Shown here: positions 1 through 7,312 of the stretch, one piece after another | Layout of the letters: every line of letters starts with the position of its first letter | Position numbering within the stretch: position 1 is the first letter of the stretch | Assembly (NCBI RefSeq): GCF_009670965.2 | Contig: NZ_CP073239.1 | Span: 248,001 to 312,000 of the forward strand | Direction: 5' to 3' | Length of the DNA stretch: 64,000 nt | Source: Riemerella anatipestifer | GTDB taxonomy: Bacteria; Bacteroidota; Bacteroidia; Flavobacteriales; Weeksellaceae | Notes under the pieces: model-generated | Database searches by the model: none | The model's input: the letters and a program-made list of their open reading frames with translations, nothing else | Told to the model about the DNA's origin: nothing | Made by a program: the position numbers and the translations under genes

Positions 1-17
1 CGCTCTGCCATCTCTCC
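1..17 (-). tRNA. tRNA-Ser, 5' end only (runs off the window)
   Basis: The reverse complement of the first 17 bases reads GGAGAGATGGCAGAGCG, which matches the acceptor stem and start of the D arm of bacterial tRNA-Ser. The anticodon lies outside the window, so the isoacceptor cannot be named and the cloverleaf cannot be tested. Confidence 0.75.
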
Positions 18-143
18 TTAACAACTCTATCGTTGTTTTTAGTGGTGCAAATATATAACTATTTTTAATTACACACAAATTTTATATTCAATTTTAGCCT
101 TAAAATAATATAAATTACTATTTATCAATAATAAAAACTTAAG

Positions 144-506
144 CTATCCTACTTTAAACCCTAAATAAACTGCCCAAAATCCTAATACCAAATTTGCTAC
201 CACATAGCTAAAAAGAGTTACATAATCCTGATTTTGCCACAACATAAGGTTTTCGTATGAAAACGTAGAAAATGTAGTAAAACCTCCGCACAATCCTACT
301 ATAAAAAAGTATCTGACAACATCTGACTCTTGTTTCATAAGAGAGTTACTTAACAATCCAATCAAAAAACAACCCAATACATTAACCACCAAAGTTCCCA
401 TAGGAAAAGTCCCCAATTTGAAAAACTGAGCGGTATAACGAGAAACAAGGAAGCGAAATACACTTCCTAATCCTCCCCCTATAAATATGTATAGTATTGT
501 TTTCAT
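144..506 (-). CDS. crcB: Fluoride exporter CrcB
   Basis: A 120-residue protein, the usual length for a CrcB/Fluc fluoride channel, which sits in the inner membrane as a dimer and lets fluoride leave the cell. It has four hydrophobic segments, the N-terminal GGGLGSVFR motif, and the family signature GGFTTFSTFS near residues 74-83, which carries the phenylalanines and polar track of the fluoride path. It starts at ATG 506. No fluoride riboswitch was recognised upstream; the 157-nt gap to trxB instead holds a Flavo-1-like structured RNA. Family membership is confident; fluoride specificity comes from family knowledge. Confidence 0.93.
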   Translation of the reverse strand: MKTILYIFIGGGLGSVFRFLVSRYTAQFFKLGTFPMGTLVVNVLGCFLIGLLSNSLMKQESDVVRYFFIVGLCGGFTTFSTFSYENLMLWQNQDYVTLFSYVVANLVLGFWAVYLGFKVG

Positions 507-525
507 TATATATATAACAAGTGCT

Positions 526-628
526 GAAACTAGACCCGATGGAAGCGGATACCCCGCAGTGAAGCCGCGGAACGAAGTGGAGCGGCAAAACGAGGAGTAT
601 GAGCGGACAGCGGGAAATAGCTCCTAAA
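526..628 (+). ncRNA. Flavo-1-like structured RNA
   Basis: The conserved ends CTAGACCCGATGGAAGCGG and AGCGGGAAATAGCTCC match, from memory, the Flavo-1 RNA motif common in intergenic regions of Flavobacteriia. Between them is a variable GC-rich hairpin region with internal repeats of the type GAAGCCGCGG/AACGAAGTGGAGCGGC. The plus orientation is my best guess because these sequences are partly self-complementary. The function of Flavo-1 is unknown. Confidence 0.55.
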
Positions 629-658
629 AAATAGAATCTATTTCCGCCTCGTTTTTTT
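613..658 (+). terminator. Hairpin and T-run overlapping the end of the Flavo-1-like RNA
   Basis: GGAAATAG (613-620) can pair with CTATTTCC (638-645), and AAAACGAGG (587-595) with CCTCGTTTT (647-655), followed by a T-run to 658. It could terminate a plus-strand RNA, converging on the 3' end of trxB. Because the GGAAATAG strand also belongs to the Flavo-1 core, the two folds would compete. Confidence 0.45.
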
Positions 659-663
659 AATGA

Positions 664-1611
664 TTATCCTTTTAATTCTCCTAAATATCTTTCGGCATCT
701 ATGGCTGCCATACAACCACTTCCCGCAGCAGTAATCGCTTGACGGTAAATGTGGTCTTGCACATCTCCTGCTGCAAATACCCCCGGAAGATTGGTTTTAG
801 ACGACTTGCCTTCGGTGATAATGTAGCCGTTTTCGTCTAGGTTGATTTGCCCTTTAAATACATCGGTATTAGGTTTGTGCCCTATCGCAATGAATATCCC
901 GTGAACTTCAATTTCAGAGGTTTCTTGCGTTTGGTTATTGATGACCACTGCACGCTCTACTAGATTATTTTCTCCTTTGATACCGATGAGTTCGTGGTTA
1001 TATTTCACTTCAATATTTGGTGTTTTTTCTACCCTTTGTGCCATTACTTTAGAGGCTCTAAAGTGGTCTTTTCTTACCAACATCGTTACCTTGTTACAAA
1101 TATTGGCTAAATAAGTAGCTTCTTCTGCCGCTGTATCTCCCGCTCCTACTACAATAACATCTTTCCCTTTATAAAAGAATCCATCGCAGGTAGCACACGC
1201 AGAAACACCTCCACCAGAGTATTTCTTTTCATCGTCTAGCCCTAAGTATTTAGCGGTAGCCCCTGTAGATATAATTACTGTCCTCGCCAAAATCTCTCTA
1301 CTTCCCGTGGATAGCTTATGAATACCTCCTACCTCTTTAGAAAACTCCACGCTGGTAATCATTTCGTAATGGATTTTGGTCTCGAATCTTTCTGCTTGTT
1401 TTTGTAAGTCCATCATCATCTCTGGTCCTGTAATACCGTTGGGATAACCTGGGAAATTTTCTACCTCTGTAGTGGTAGTTAATTGTCCACCTGGCTCTAA
1501 TCCTGTGAATAACTCTGGCTTTAAATCTGCTCTAGCTGCATAAATTGCAGCGGTATATCCTGCAGGTCCTGAACCTATAATTACACAGTCTAAGATATTT
1601 TGTTCTTCCAT
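664..1611 (-). CDS. trxB: Thioredoxin-disulfide reductase
   Basis: A 315-residue cytoplasmic flavoenzyme that passes electrons from NADPH through FAD to thioredoxin. Visible motifs are the FAD-binding GSGPAGYTAAIYAAR (residues 13-27), the redox-active CATC (about 138-141), the NADPH-binding GAGDTAAEEA (about 156-165), and the C-terminal FAD motif AAGDV near 285. The length is that of the bacterial low-molecular-weight class. It is preceded by a 130-nt AT-rich gap shared with the divergent GH3-family gene. No clear TAnnTTTG box was found for it. Confidence 0.97.
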   Translation of the reverse strand: MEEQNILDCVIIGSGPAGYTAAIYAARADLKPELFTGLEPGGQLTTTTEVENFPGYPNGITGPEMMMDLQKQAERFETKIHYEMITSVEFSKEVGGIHKLSTGSREILARTVIISTGATAKYLGLDDEKKYSGGGVSACATCDGFFYKGKDVIVVGAGDTAAEEATYLANICNKVTMLVRKDHFRASKVMAQRVEKTPNIEVKYNHELIGIKGENNLVERAVVINNQTQETSEIEVHGIFIAIGHKPNTDVFKGQINLDENGYIITEGKSSKTNLPGVFAAGDVQDHIYRQAITAAGSGCMAAIDAERYLGELKG

Positions 1612-1756
1612 TTGATAAATTTATGTTGATTTTAAGGTGGCTAATTTCGGAATTTTTTTAGGGTTCTGAAAGTTTTAGACATCTTTATTTTCAATTAATC
1701 TTATTGACTAATTAAATAACTATATAATGATTTATTCTTAGTTGGTAACAAAATCT

Positions 1757-1764
1757 TATCTTTG
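1757..1764 (+). promoter_or_regulatory. -7 box TATCTTTG of the GH3-family gene
   Basis: A perfect Bacteroidota TAnnTTTG box ending only four bases before ATG 1769. Transcription should therefore begin at or next to the start codon, implying a leaderless or near-leaderless mRNA. No TTG stands at the ideal -33 spacing. Confidence 0.6.
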
Positions 1765-1768
1765 CTCT

Positions 1769-3271
1769 ATGTTAAAATGGATTAAAAAGAAAGCCGCTCT
1801 CGTTTGGGCGAAGAAACATACTCAACAAGCTGCACTAGACCAATCTAAAGCGATTGAACACCAAGAGGCTTTATGGAGAGATTTAGTAAAAACAGCAGAA
1901 AAGACCCTGTTTGGTAGAAGCCATAATTTTGAAGAAATTAAAACTTTAGAAGACTTTCAGAATCAAGTTCCTATTGCGGATTACGAAGACCTTAAACCCT
2001 ATATAGAAAAGGTAAAAAGAGGACAAGCCAACATACTTTGGACAGATACCCCCGAATATTTCGCTAAGACTTCTGGTACTACCTCTGGAGCTAAATATAT
2101 CCCTATTTCTAAAGAAGGAATGCCTTACCAAATCAAAGCGGCACAGTCGGCTCTGTTTCAATATATTGCGAAAAAGAATAATGCCGATTTTGTAAACGGT
2201 AAAATGATTTTCTTACAAGGCTCTCCTGAACTAGAAGAAGTTAATGGAATTAAAACAGGGCGACTTTCGGGCATTGTAGCTCATCATATCCCTAAATATC
2301 TACAAAAAAACAGACTCCCAAGCTACGAAACCAACTGTATAGAAGATTGGGAAAGCAAAGTGAACAAAATTGCTGATGAAACCGAAACCCAAAATATGAC
2401 GCTTATTTCTGGGATTCCGCCTTGGCTCATTATGTATTTTGAAATTTTGGTAGAAAGACACCATAAGAAAATAAAACAACTATTCCCTAACTTACAACTT
2501 ATCGTAACTGGTGGCGTAAACTATGAACCTTACCGAGAAAAAATGGAAGAACTCCTTGGAGGCTCTGTAGATATTGTGCAGACCTTCCCTGCGAGTGAAG
2601 GCTTTTTTGCGTTTCAGGACGATTATACTAAAGAAGGTTTAAGACTACTCACCAACAATGGGATTTTCTACGAGTTTGTTCCATTAGAGCAATACGGCAA
2701 GCCCAACGCTCCTCGTTTGACTTTAAAAGATATTGAACTCAACCAAGATTACGCGATGATTCTCACTACCAACTCTGGACTTTGGGCGTATTCTATTGGA
2801 GATGTGGTGAGGTTTATTTCTAAAAATCCTTACCGTATTTTGGTGAGTGGCAGAACCAAGCACTATACCTCTGCATTTGGCGAGCACGTCATCGCTTATG
2901 AAGTGGAAGAAGCTATGAAATCTACCGTGGCTCAGCACTATGCTCAAATTACAGAGTTTCATCTTGCACCACAAGTAACTCCTCCCAACAACGAGCTACC
3001 TTATCACGAATGGTTCATTGAGTTTGAAAAAAAACCTGAAGATTTAGAAGCCTTTAGATTAACCCTAGACCAAGAGTTAAGGGCAAGAAATACCTATTAT
3101 GATGATTTAATAGAAGGCAAGGTATTACAACCGCTTAAAATATCTAAATTAAAAAGAAACGCATTCCACGAGTATGCTAAATCTGAAGGGAAACTCGGTG
3201 GGCAAAACAAAATCCCTAGACTCGCCAACGACAGAAAAATAGCCAACTTTTTAGTAAACCATATAATCTAA
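1769..3271 (+). CDS. GH3 auxin-responsive promoter family protein (acyl-adenylate-forming)
   Basis: A 500-residue protein of the GH3 family, members of the ANL adenylating superfamily; plant GH3 enzymes conjugate amino acids to acyl acids, while the bacterial substrate is unknown. The ATP/AMP-binding region FAKTSGTTSGAKYIP (about residues 102-116) is clear, as are a later YSIGDVVRF motif and an SGRTKHYTSAFGEH segment. An in-frame TTG at 1742 gives nine more residues, but the promoter box falls inside that extension and the family normally starts at MLKWIKKK, so I chose ATG 1769. It is followed 22 nt later by an MFS exporter and the two may be cotranscribed. Confidence 0.88.
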   Translation: MLKWIKKKAALVWAKKHTQQAALDQSKAIEHQEALWRDLVKTAEKTLFGRSHNFEEIKTLEDFQNQVPIADYEDLKPYIEKVKRGQANILWTDTPEYFAKTSGTTSGAKYIPISKEGMPYQIKAAQSALFQYIAKKNNADFVNGKMIFLQGSPELEEVNGIKTGRLSGIVAHHIPKYLQKNRLPSYETNCIEDWESKVNKIADETETQNMTLISGIPPWLIMYFEILVERHHKKIKQLFPNLQLIVTGGVNYEPYREKMEELLGGSVDIVQTFPASEGFFAFQDDYTKEGLRLLTNNGIFYEFVPLEQYGKPNAPRLTLKDIELNQDYAMILTTNSGLWAYSIGDVVRFISKNPYRILVSGRTKHYTSAFGEHVIAYEVEEAMKSTVAQHYAQITEFHLAPQVTPPNNELPYHEWFIEFEKKPEDLEAFRLTLDQELRARNTYYDDLIEGKVLQPLKISKLKRNAFHEYAKSEGKLGGQNKIPRLANDRKIANFLVNHII

Positions 3272-3293
3272 AGAAAACACCTGCATTCTCCCC

Positions 3294-4526
3294 ATGAACC
3301 TAGAACCTCTAAAAACTTTAAAAAACATTGAGTTTAGACACCTTCTATTTGGTAGGTTTTTTCTCATTTTGGCGTTCAGAATGTTAGCCACGCTTCTAGG
3401 TTGGTGGGTTTATCAGCTTACCAAAGACCCTCTTTCTATTGGGTTTATTGGGCTTTCGGAGGTTATCCCTGCCGTATCTACTGCCCTATACGCAGGCTAT
3501 GTAATAGATATGAACGAAAAGAAACGAATGCTACTTATTTGTAATTATATCTATGTGCTTCTCATTAGTGCATTAGTGGCTTTGGCGTTCTTAGAAAACT
3601 CTTATCATCTCACAGGACACCAGATTTCTTATTTCATCTATGCGGTGATATTTCTAACAGGGATTTGCCGTGCTTTTATAGGACCATTAGTCCCTTCTAT
3701 GATACCTAAAATGGTAAAAAAGGAAAACTTAGCTAATGCTGTTACCCTAAATCAGGCAACATTCCTTACTTCTTCAGTATTTGGACACGCATTGGGAGGC
3801 TTTTTAATCGCACTTATTACCATTAAATGGACACTCGTGGTTATTGTAAGTCTGATGACCTTAGCTTCTGTATTCTTTTGGCAATTAAAACCGCAACATT
3901 CCGAGTACAATAAAAAAGAAGTAAAGATGCTAGAAAGTATGCGTGAAGGACTTACCTACATCTATAAAACCAAAGAAATATTGGGAGCTTTATGCTTGGA
4001 TATGTTTGCGGTTTTGTTTGGTGGAGCGGTGGCTATGATACCCGTCTATGCTAGTGATATTCTTAAAGTAGGAGCCGAAGGCTTTGGACTACTTAATGCG
4101 GCATCTGACATTGGGTCTATGTGTATTATTATTTTGCTTTCATTTATTCCGTTGAGGAGAAATCAAGGTAAAATACTACTGGTGGCGGTGGCTGGTTTTG
4201 GTATGTGCATCATTGGTTTTGGGCTGTCTAAACTCTACTGGCTTTCGTTCTTTTTCTTGATGCTTAGTGGTATGTTAGACGGTATTTCTGTAGTGATAAG
4301 AGGTACGATAGTACAACTGAAAACCCCTGACAAAATAAGAGGTAGAGTTCTAAGTGTTAATTCTATCTTTATTATGTCTAGTAATGAGATGGGGCAGTTT
4401 GAAAGTGGTCTAGCCGCTAAACTTCTAGGTGTGGTGCGTTCTGTAATATTTGGGGGAAGCATGACTTTAGCCATTGCCCTTATAGTAGGACTTACCAATA
4501 AAAAGCTAAGAAAAATGGAGTACTAA
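3294..4526 (+). CDS. MFS transporter, MFS_3/EntS-like exporter
   Basis: A 410-residue integral membrane protein with about twelve hydrophobic segments. The segment DMNEKKRML in the cytoplasmic loop after TM2 and the duplicated half-structure fit the major facilitator superfamily, closest in style to the MFS_3 group (enterobactin exporter-like, macrolide-efflux-like). The substrate cannot be read from sequence. It lies 22 nt after the GH3-family gene on the same strand, so export of a GH3 product is possible but unproven. No terminator hairpin is visible in the next 60 nt. Confidence 0.85.
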   Translation: MNLEPLKTLKNIEFRHLLFGRFFLILAFRMLATLLGWWVYQLTKDPLSIGFIGLSEVIPAVSTALYAGYVIDMNEKKRMLLICNYIYVLLISALVALAFLENSYHLTGHQISYFIYAVIFLTGICRAFIGPLVPSMIPKMVKKENLANAVTLNQATFLTSSVFGHALGGFLIALITIKWTLVVIVSLMTLASVFFWQLKPQHSEYNKKEVKMLESMREGLTYIYKTKEILGALCLDMFAVLFGGAVAMIPVYASDILKVGAEGFGLLNAASDIGSMCIIILLSFIPLRRNQGKILLVAVAGFGMCIIGFGLSKLYWLSFFFLMLSGMLDGISVVIRGTIVQLKTPDKIRGRVLSVNSIFIMSSNEMGQFESGLAAKLLGVVRSVIFGGSMTLAIALIVGLTNKKLRKMEY

Positions 4527-4596
4527 CTCCCATTGCCTCTCCCCTATCTAAAATAAACACCTATATTAAGTTTTGCATAAAATATTTTCTAAACAC

Positions 4597-5005
4597 TTGC
4601 ATACTTCCTTAAAAGGTAATAAGTTTGCTTCAGTTTTATGACACACGATACCAATTACATACAAACAAGTATAAAAAAGTACCCGAATTATTTGGCTATC
4701 TCAAATAATTTCGTAAACACACACAAATAGTTTCGTGGGTATGCGTCGTATTATCTAGAAAATTACTTCAACTTTTATCGTTAATTATAAATATAATTCC
4801 ACCAACTTTCGTTGGCGGATTTTCGTATTTACACCATTCTAAATTTAGCTTTCATAAATACATGCTAAAAGCACCATTGTTTTGTCTTATAACATGGTCG
4901 TTTTTGTTAGGTGCTTTTAGCGTTCAGAGAGGGAGTTTTTACTTTCTTTCTGCTTTAGCCTTTCCTCTCGTTTTGTGTGTGTTTAGAGGGGGAAGGCGTT
5001 TTTTT
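4597..5005 (+). ncRNA. Triplicated structured leader RNA, copy 1, with its promoter
   Basis: A promoter TTG (4597-4599), N20, TAAGTTTG (4620-4627) is followed by a conserved transcribed region. Hairpins: AATTATTTG/CAAATAATT (4686-4694/4702-4710); CCACCAAC/GTTGGCGG (4799-4806/4811-4818) with a short T-run; a 12-bp GCTAAAAGCACC/GGTGCTTTTAGC stem (4864-4875/4910-4921); and a fully paired 12-bp terminator stem (4958-4969/4986-4997) followed by seven Ts. An AC repeat of four units lies at 4717-4724. An open frame from 4862 runs through the terminator into the next gene but has no plausible ribosome binding site. The element recurs at 37476 and 52401. It may be a free small RNA or an attenuating 5' leader. 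Confidence 0.8.
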
Positions 5006-5140
5006 AGGTTAGAGGTGAGATATGAGAGGTTAGAGCTTAGTATCTCCTCAACCTTTAAGTCTAGAATACAATCTCTAAAATCTAAAATCCAATATCTAAC
5101 ATCTATAAACTTTAAATATCAACTTCTAAAATTAAACATT

Positions 5141-6343
5141 ATGAAAAAAACAACCAAACTAAGTGTAGGTGCCTTTTTAGGTCTAAGTCTAATAGCTTAC
5201 GGACAAACCGAAGGTAAAGTGGGGATTAACACCTCATCTCCCAATGCTACTTTAGAGATAAAACCCAATACAACTAACTTGTTAGGCGCAACTAACGAGG
5301 GTATTATTGTGCCTAAGTTATCTAAAACAAGAGTCGCTAAGATGCCTTCCCCTCAAGAGGGAACATTAGTCTATGTAGTAGATGATGCTAAAGCAGAAGA
5401 TGGCGGTGGCACAATAGCATCTTATACTGGTACCGATGCTAGAGTAACAGATATTACAGAAAAGGGCTATTACTATTACAATGGTACCAAGTGGGTTAAG
5501 AGTGCAGCTGGCACAGGCGTAAGTAACAATATCTACACTGCCGATGGTACATTAACTGGTACTAGACGAGTAAATATGGCGAATAATAATTTGTTGTTTT
5601 TAGGAGGTAAATTAGGGATAGGGACTTCGTCTATAGGTAATGCTTTATTAACATTAGATGCTGGAGTAGAGGGAATATCTATTAAAGGCAGTCAACAAAG
5701 TGGAAACACACAATTTTCAATTTCAGATGGAGCTTTGGAGCTTTATCGTAATCCAGACGCTAATATAATAGACCCAAAGGTTTTTGGTTATACAGACTAT
5801 AAGTATAATACTTCACATGACTATAATGTGAGAATAGAAACAAGACTTTCGTCGCTAGGACAGAGATTTATCTCTTTTGCAGATAATCCCACTGGTGTAA
5901 TTGGTGCAGGAGTTAGAACTATTAACTTTAATGTGACAACAGGACAAATACATGCATCAGAGTATAATGTCAGTACAGGAGCATTTATTATACCTGATTA
6001 TGTTTTCCAAAAGTATTATACGGGGACCTCTAGCTTAAAGTCTGATTATAGCTTTAAAACATTGAACCAAGTTGAAGATTTTATTAAAGAAAAGGGACAT
6101 TTACCTGGTTATAAATCGGCTGAGGAAATTAATAGACAAGGCTATATCAATTTAGCAGAAATGCAATTGAATCATCTAGAAAAGATAGAGGAACTCTATT
6201 TACATTCGATTGAACAAGATAAAGCAATTAAATCTCAAAAAGAAGAGCTAAAAGCTAAAGATACCATTATTAAAGAACTGAAATCAGAAGTTTCTAACTT
6301 AGAAACTCGTTTACAGAAGCTAGAAGCCTTATTAGTAAAATAA
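5141..6343 (+). CDS. Secreted surface protein with KVGIN repeat and endosialidase-chaperone-like C-terminus (module 1)
   Basis: A 400-residue exported protein. MKKTTKLSVGAFLGLSLIAY is a signal peptide; next come GKVGINTSSPNATLEIKP and a GKLGIGTSS repeat of the kind found in tail-fibre-like surface proteins of Flavobacteriia. The C-terminus PDYVFQKYYTG...GHLPGY...LEKIEELYLHSIEQDK ends in a heptad coiled coil (last ~70 residues), resembling chaperone-of-endosialidase tails. The frame is open upstream to 4862, but that would bury the signal peptide 93 residues inside, so ATG 5141 is chosen. The ends are almost identical to the pseudogene at 37998 while the middle is not. The exact role is unknown. 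Confidence 0.75.
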   Translation: MKKTTKLSVGAFLGLSLIAYGQTEGKVGINTSSPNATLEIKPNTTNLLGATNEGIIVPKLSKTRVAKMPSPQEGTLVYVVDDAKAEDGGGTIASYTGTDARVTDITEKGYYYYNGTKWVKSAAGTGVSNNIYTADGTLTGTRRVNMANNNLLFLGGKLGIGTSSIGNALLTLDAGVEGISIKGSQQSGNTQFSISDGALELYRNPDANIIDPKVFGYTDYKYNTSHDYNVRIETRLSSLGQRFISFADNPTGVIGAGVRTINFNVTTGQIHASEYNVSTGAFIIPDYVFQKYYTGTSSLKSDYSFKTLNQVEDFIKEKGHLPGYKSAEEINRQGYINLAEMQLNHLEKIEELYLHSIEQDKAIKSQKEELKAKDTIIKELKSEVSNLETRLQKLEALLVK

Positions 6344-6354
6344 TTTAATCTTTT

Positions 6355-6387
6355 CCTACTGTGATAGTATTGCAGTGAGGCTTTTTT
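6355..6387 (+). terminator. Terminator after the module 1 surface gene
   Basis: CCTACTG pairs with CAGTGAGG (one bulged G) and is followed by CTTTTTT. The equivalent site after module 2 (39841-39874) has a perfect 11-bp stem. It separates the surface gene from the HU-like gene, so the latter needs read-through or its own promoter. Confidence 0.6.
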
Positions 6388-6403
6388 ATACTTCACAAAG
6401 TAT
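6388..6403. promoter_or_regulatory. Inverted repeat ATACTT-CACA-AAGTAT upstream of the HU-like gene
   Basis: A perfect 6-bp inverted repeat with a 4-bp spacer, 38 bp before the HU-like start, kept in module 2 at the matching place (39875-39890). It is a possible operator for the gene; no -7 box of consensus quality is visible nearby. Confidence 0.35.
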
Positions 6404-6441
6404 TATAAACATCTAACACTAACATCAAAAATTTATACATT

Positions 6442-7161
6442 ATGAATACCTTAAAAGCGTGGTTGCGTCCCAACCTACTCACGAAAGATGACCCAAACGA
6501 TTTTGTAGCCGTACCTCTTCTAGGTGGTAGCCTCGGCATTACAGAAATCGTAGAAGCCCTCAAAAAAGAAGGTATGGAGATACAAACCGAAACCGCGGTA
6601 GATATCATTACCCGTTTTAACCGCAAAGCCTCGGAGTTGGTACTCAACGGGTATAGTGTGAATACTGGACTGGTGTATATGCGTCCTGCCATTAAGGGCG
6701 TGTTTTACGACAAAACTTGGGATAAAGAGAAACACTCCGTATATGTAAATGTAAACCAAGGTCTAGACCTTAGAAAAGCGGTAGCAGACACTAAGGTAGA
6801 AATCCTAGGCGAGCAGTCTAGCCCAATGAGCGTGTTCAGCATCACCGACAAAGCCACAGGCAAGGCAGACGGCACCCTTACCAAAGGTAAGAATGCCGAA
6901 ATCAAAGGTACTTACATTAAAATAGATGGCAATGCCCCTAAAAACGGTATCGTATTTAAAAACTTAGACAATCAGCAAGAAGTGAAACTCTCAACAGAGC
7001 ATATTGTGCTTAACGAGCCGTCAAGGTTACTTATACTGGTTCCTACAGATTTAGAAGCGGGTAACTATGAGCTAAGTATTACCACGCAATATGCTAAAGG
7101 TGGGGTTACCACTAAAGAGCCTAGAGTGGGTGTACTTTCGGCACCAGTGGTTATTGGCTAA
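6442..7161 (+). CDS. HU-like DNA-binding protein with C-terminal DUF4469 domain (module 1)
   Basis: A 239-residue cytoplasmic protein. Residues 1-125 resemble the HU-like fold of the Bacteroidota HU-DNA_bdg family (LTKDDPNDFVAVPLLGGSLG, then a helix pair, then a RPAIKGVFYD arm-like strand). Residues 130-239 (ILGEQSSPMSVFSITDKATG...RLLILVPTDLEAGNYELSITTQY) match the immunoglobulin-like DUF4469. Its targets are unknown. A near-identical but frameshifted copy lies at 39929-40647. Within each of the two modules the HU-like gene follows a surface-protein gene. A cluster of inverted repeats starts right after the stop codon. Confidence 0.82.
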   Translation: MNTLKAWLRPNLLTKDDPNDFVAVPLLGGSLGITEIVEALKKEGMEIQTETAVDIITRFNRKASELVLNGYSVNTGLVYMRPAIKGVFYDKTWDKEKHSVYVNVNQGLDLRKAVADTKVEILGEQSSPMSVFSITDKATGKADGTLTKGKNAEIKGTYIKIDGNAPKNGIVFKNLDNQQEVKLSTEHIVLNEPSRLLILVPTDLEAGNYELSITTQYAKGGVTTKEPRVGVLSAPVVIG

Positions 7162-7163
7162 AT

Positions 7164-7250
7164 AGGGAGCCATTCCCTAGCGTAATGAGGAGAGCCTCCC
7201 CACGGTCGTGGGGAGGCGTTCCCTATATCCATAGGGAGGTCTTCCCTAAA
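7164..7250. repeat. Inverted-repeat cluster after the module 1 HU-like gene
   Basis: The gap holds a perfect GCCTCCCCACG/CGTGGGGAGGC hairpin (7194-7204/7207-7217), a TCCCTAT/ATAGGGA hairpin (7220-7226/7231-7237), and further AGGGA/TCCCT units at about 7164 and 7243. It has no T-run, so it is not an ordinary terminator. Confidence 0.65.
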
Positions 7251-7312
7251 TTTCATTGAGGTTCTATTTTGATATGGCATCAGACCACCTCATCTTAGAA
7301 ATTAGTGATACC

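Noticed and set aside
507-663. Fluoride riboswitch before crcB
   Set aside because: The conserved fluoride aptamer core was not seen; the region instead matches a Flavo-1-like motif.
4717-4724. AC repeats and conserved blocks as a CRISPR array
   Set aside because: No regular repeat-spacer units; the tract is a simple dinucleotide repeat within one RNA element, and no cas genes are present.
4862-5140. N-terminal extension of the module 1 surface protein (start at 4862)
   Set aside because: It would put a perfect signal peptide 93 residues inside the protein and cross a strong terminator; the same reasoning rejects the start at 37755 in module 2.
4597-7250. Modules as insertion sequences or prophage remnants
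   Set aside because: No transposase, integrase, terminal inverted repeats or target-site duplications were found around any of the three modules.
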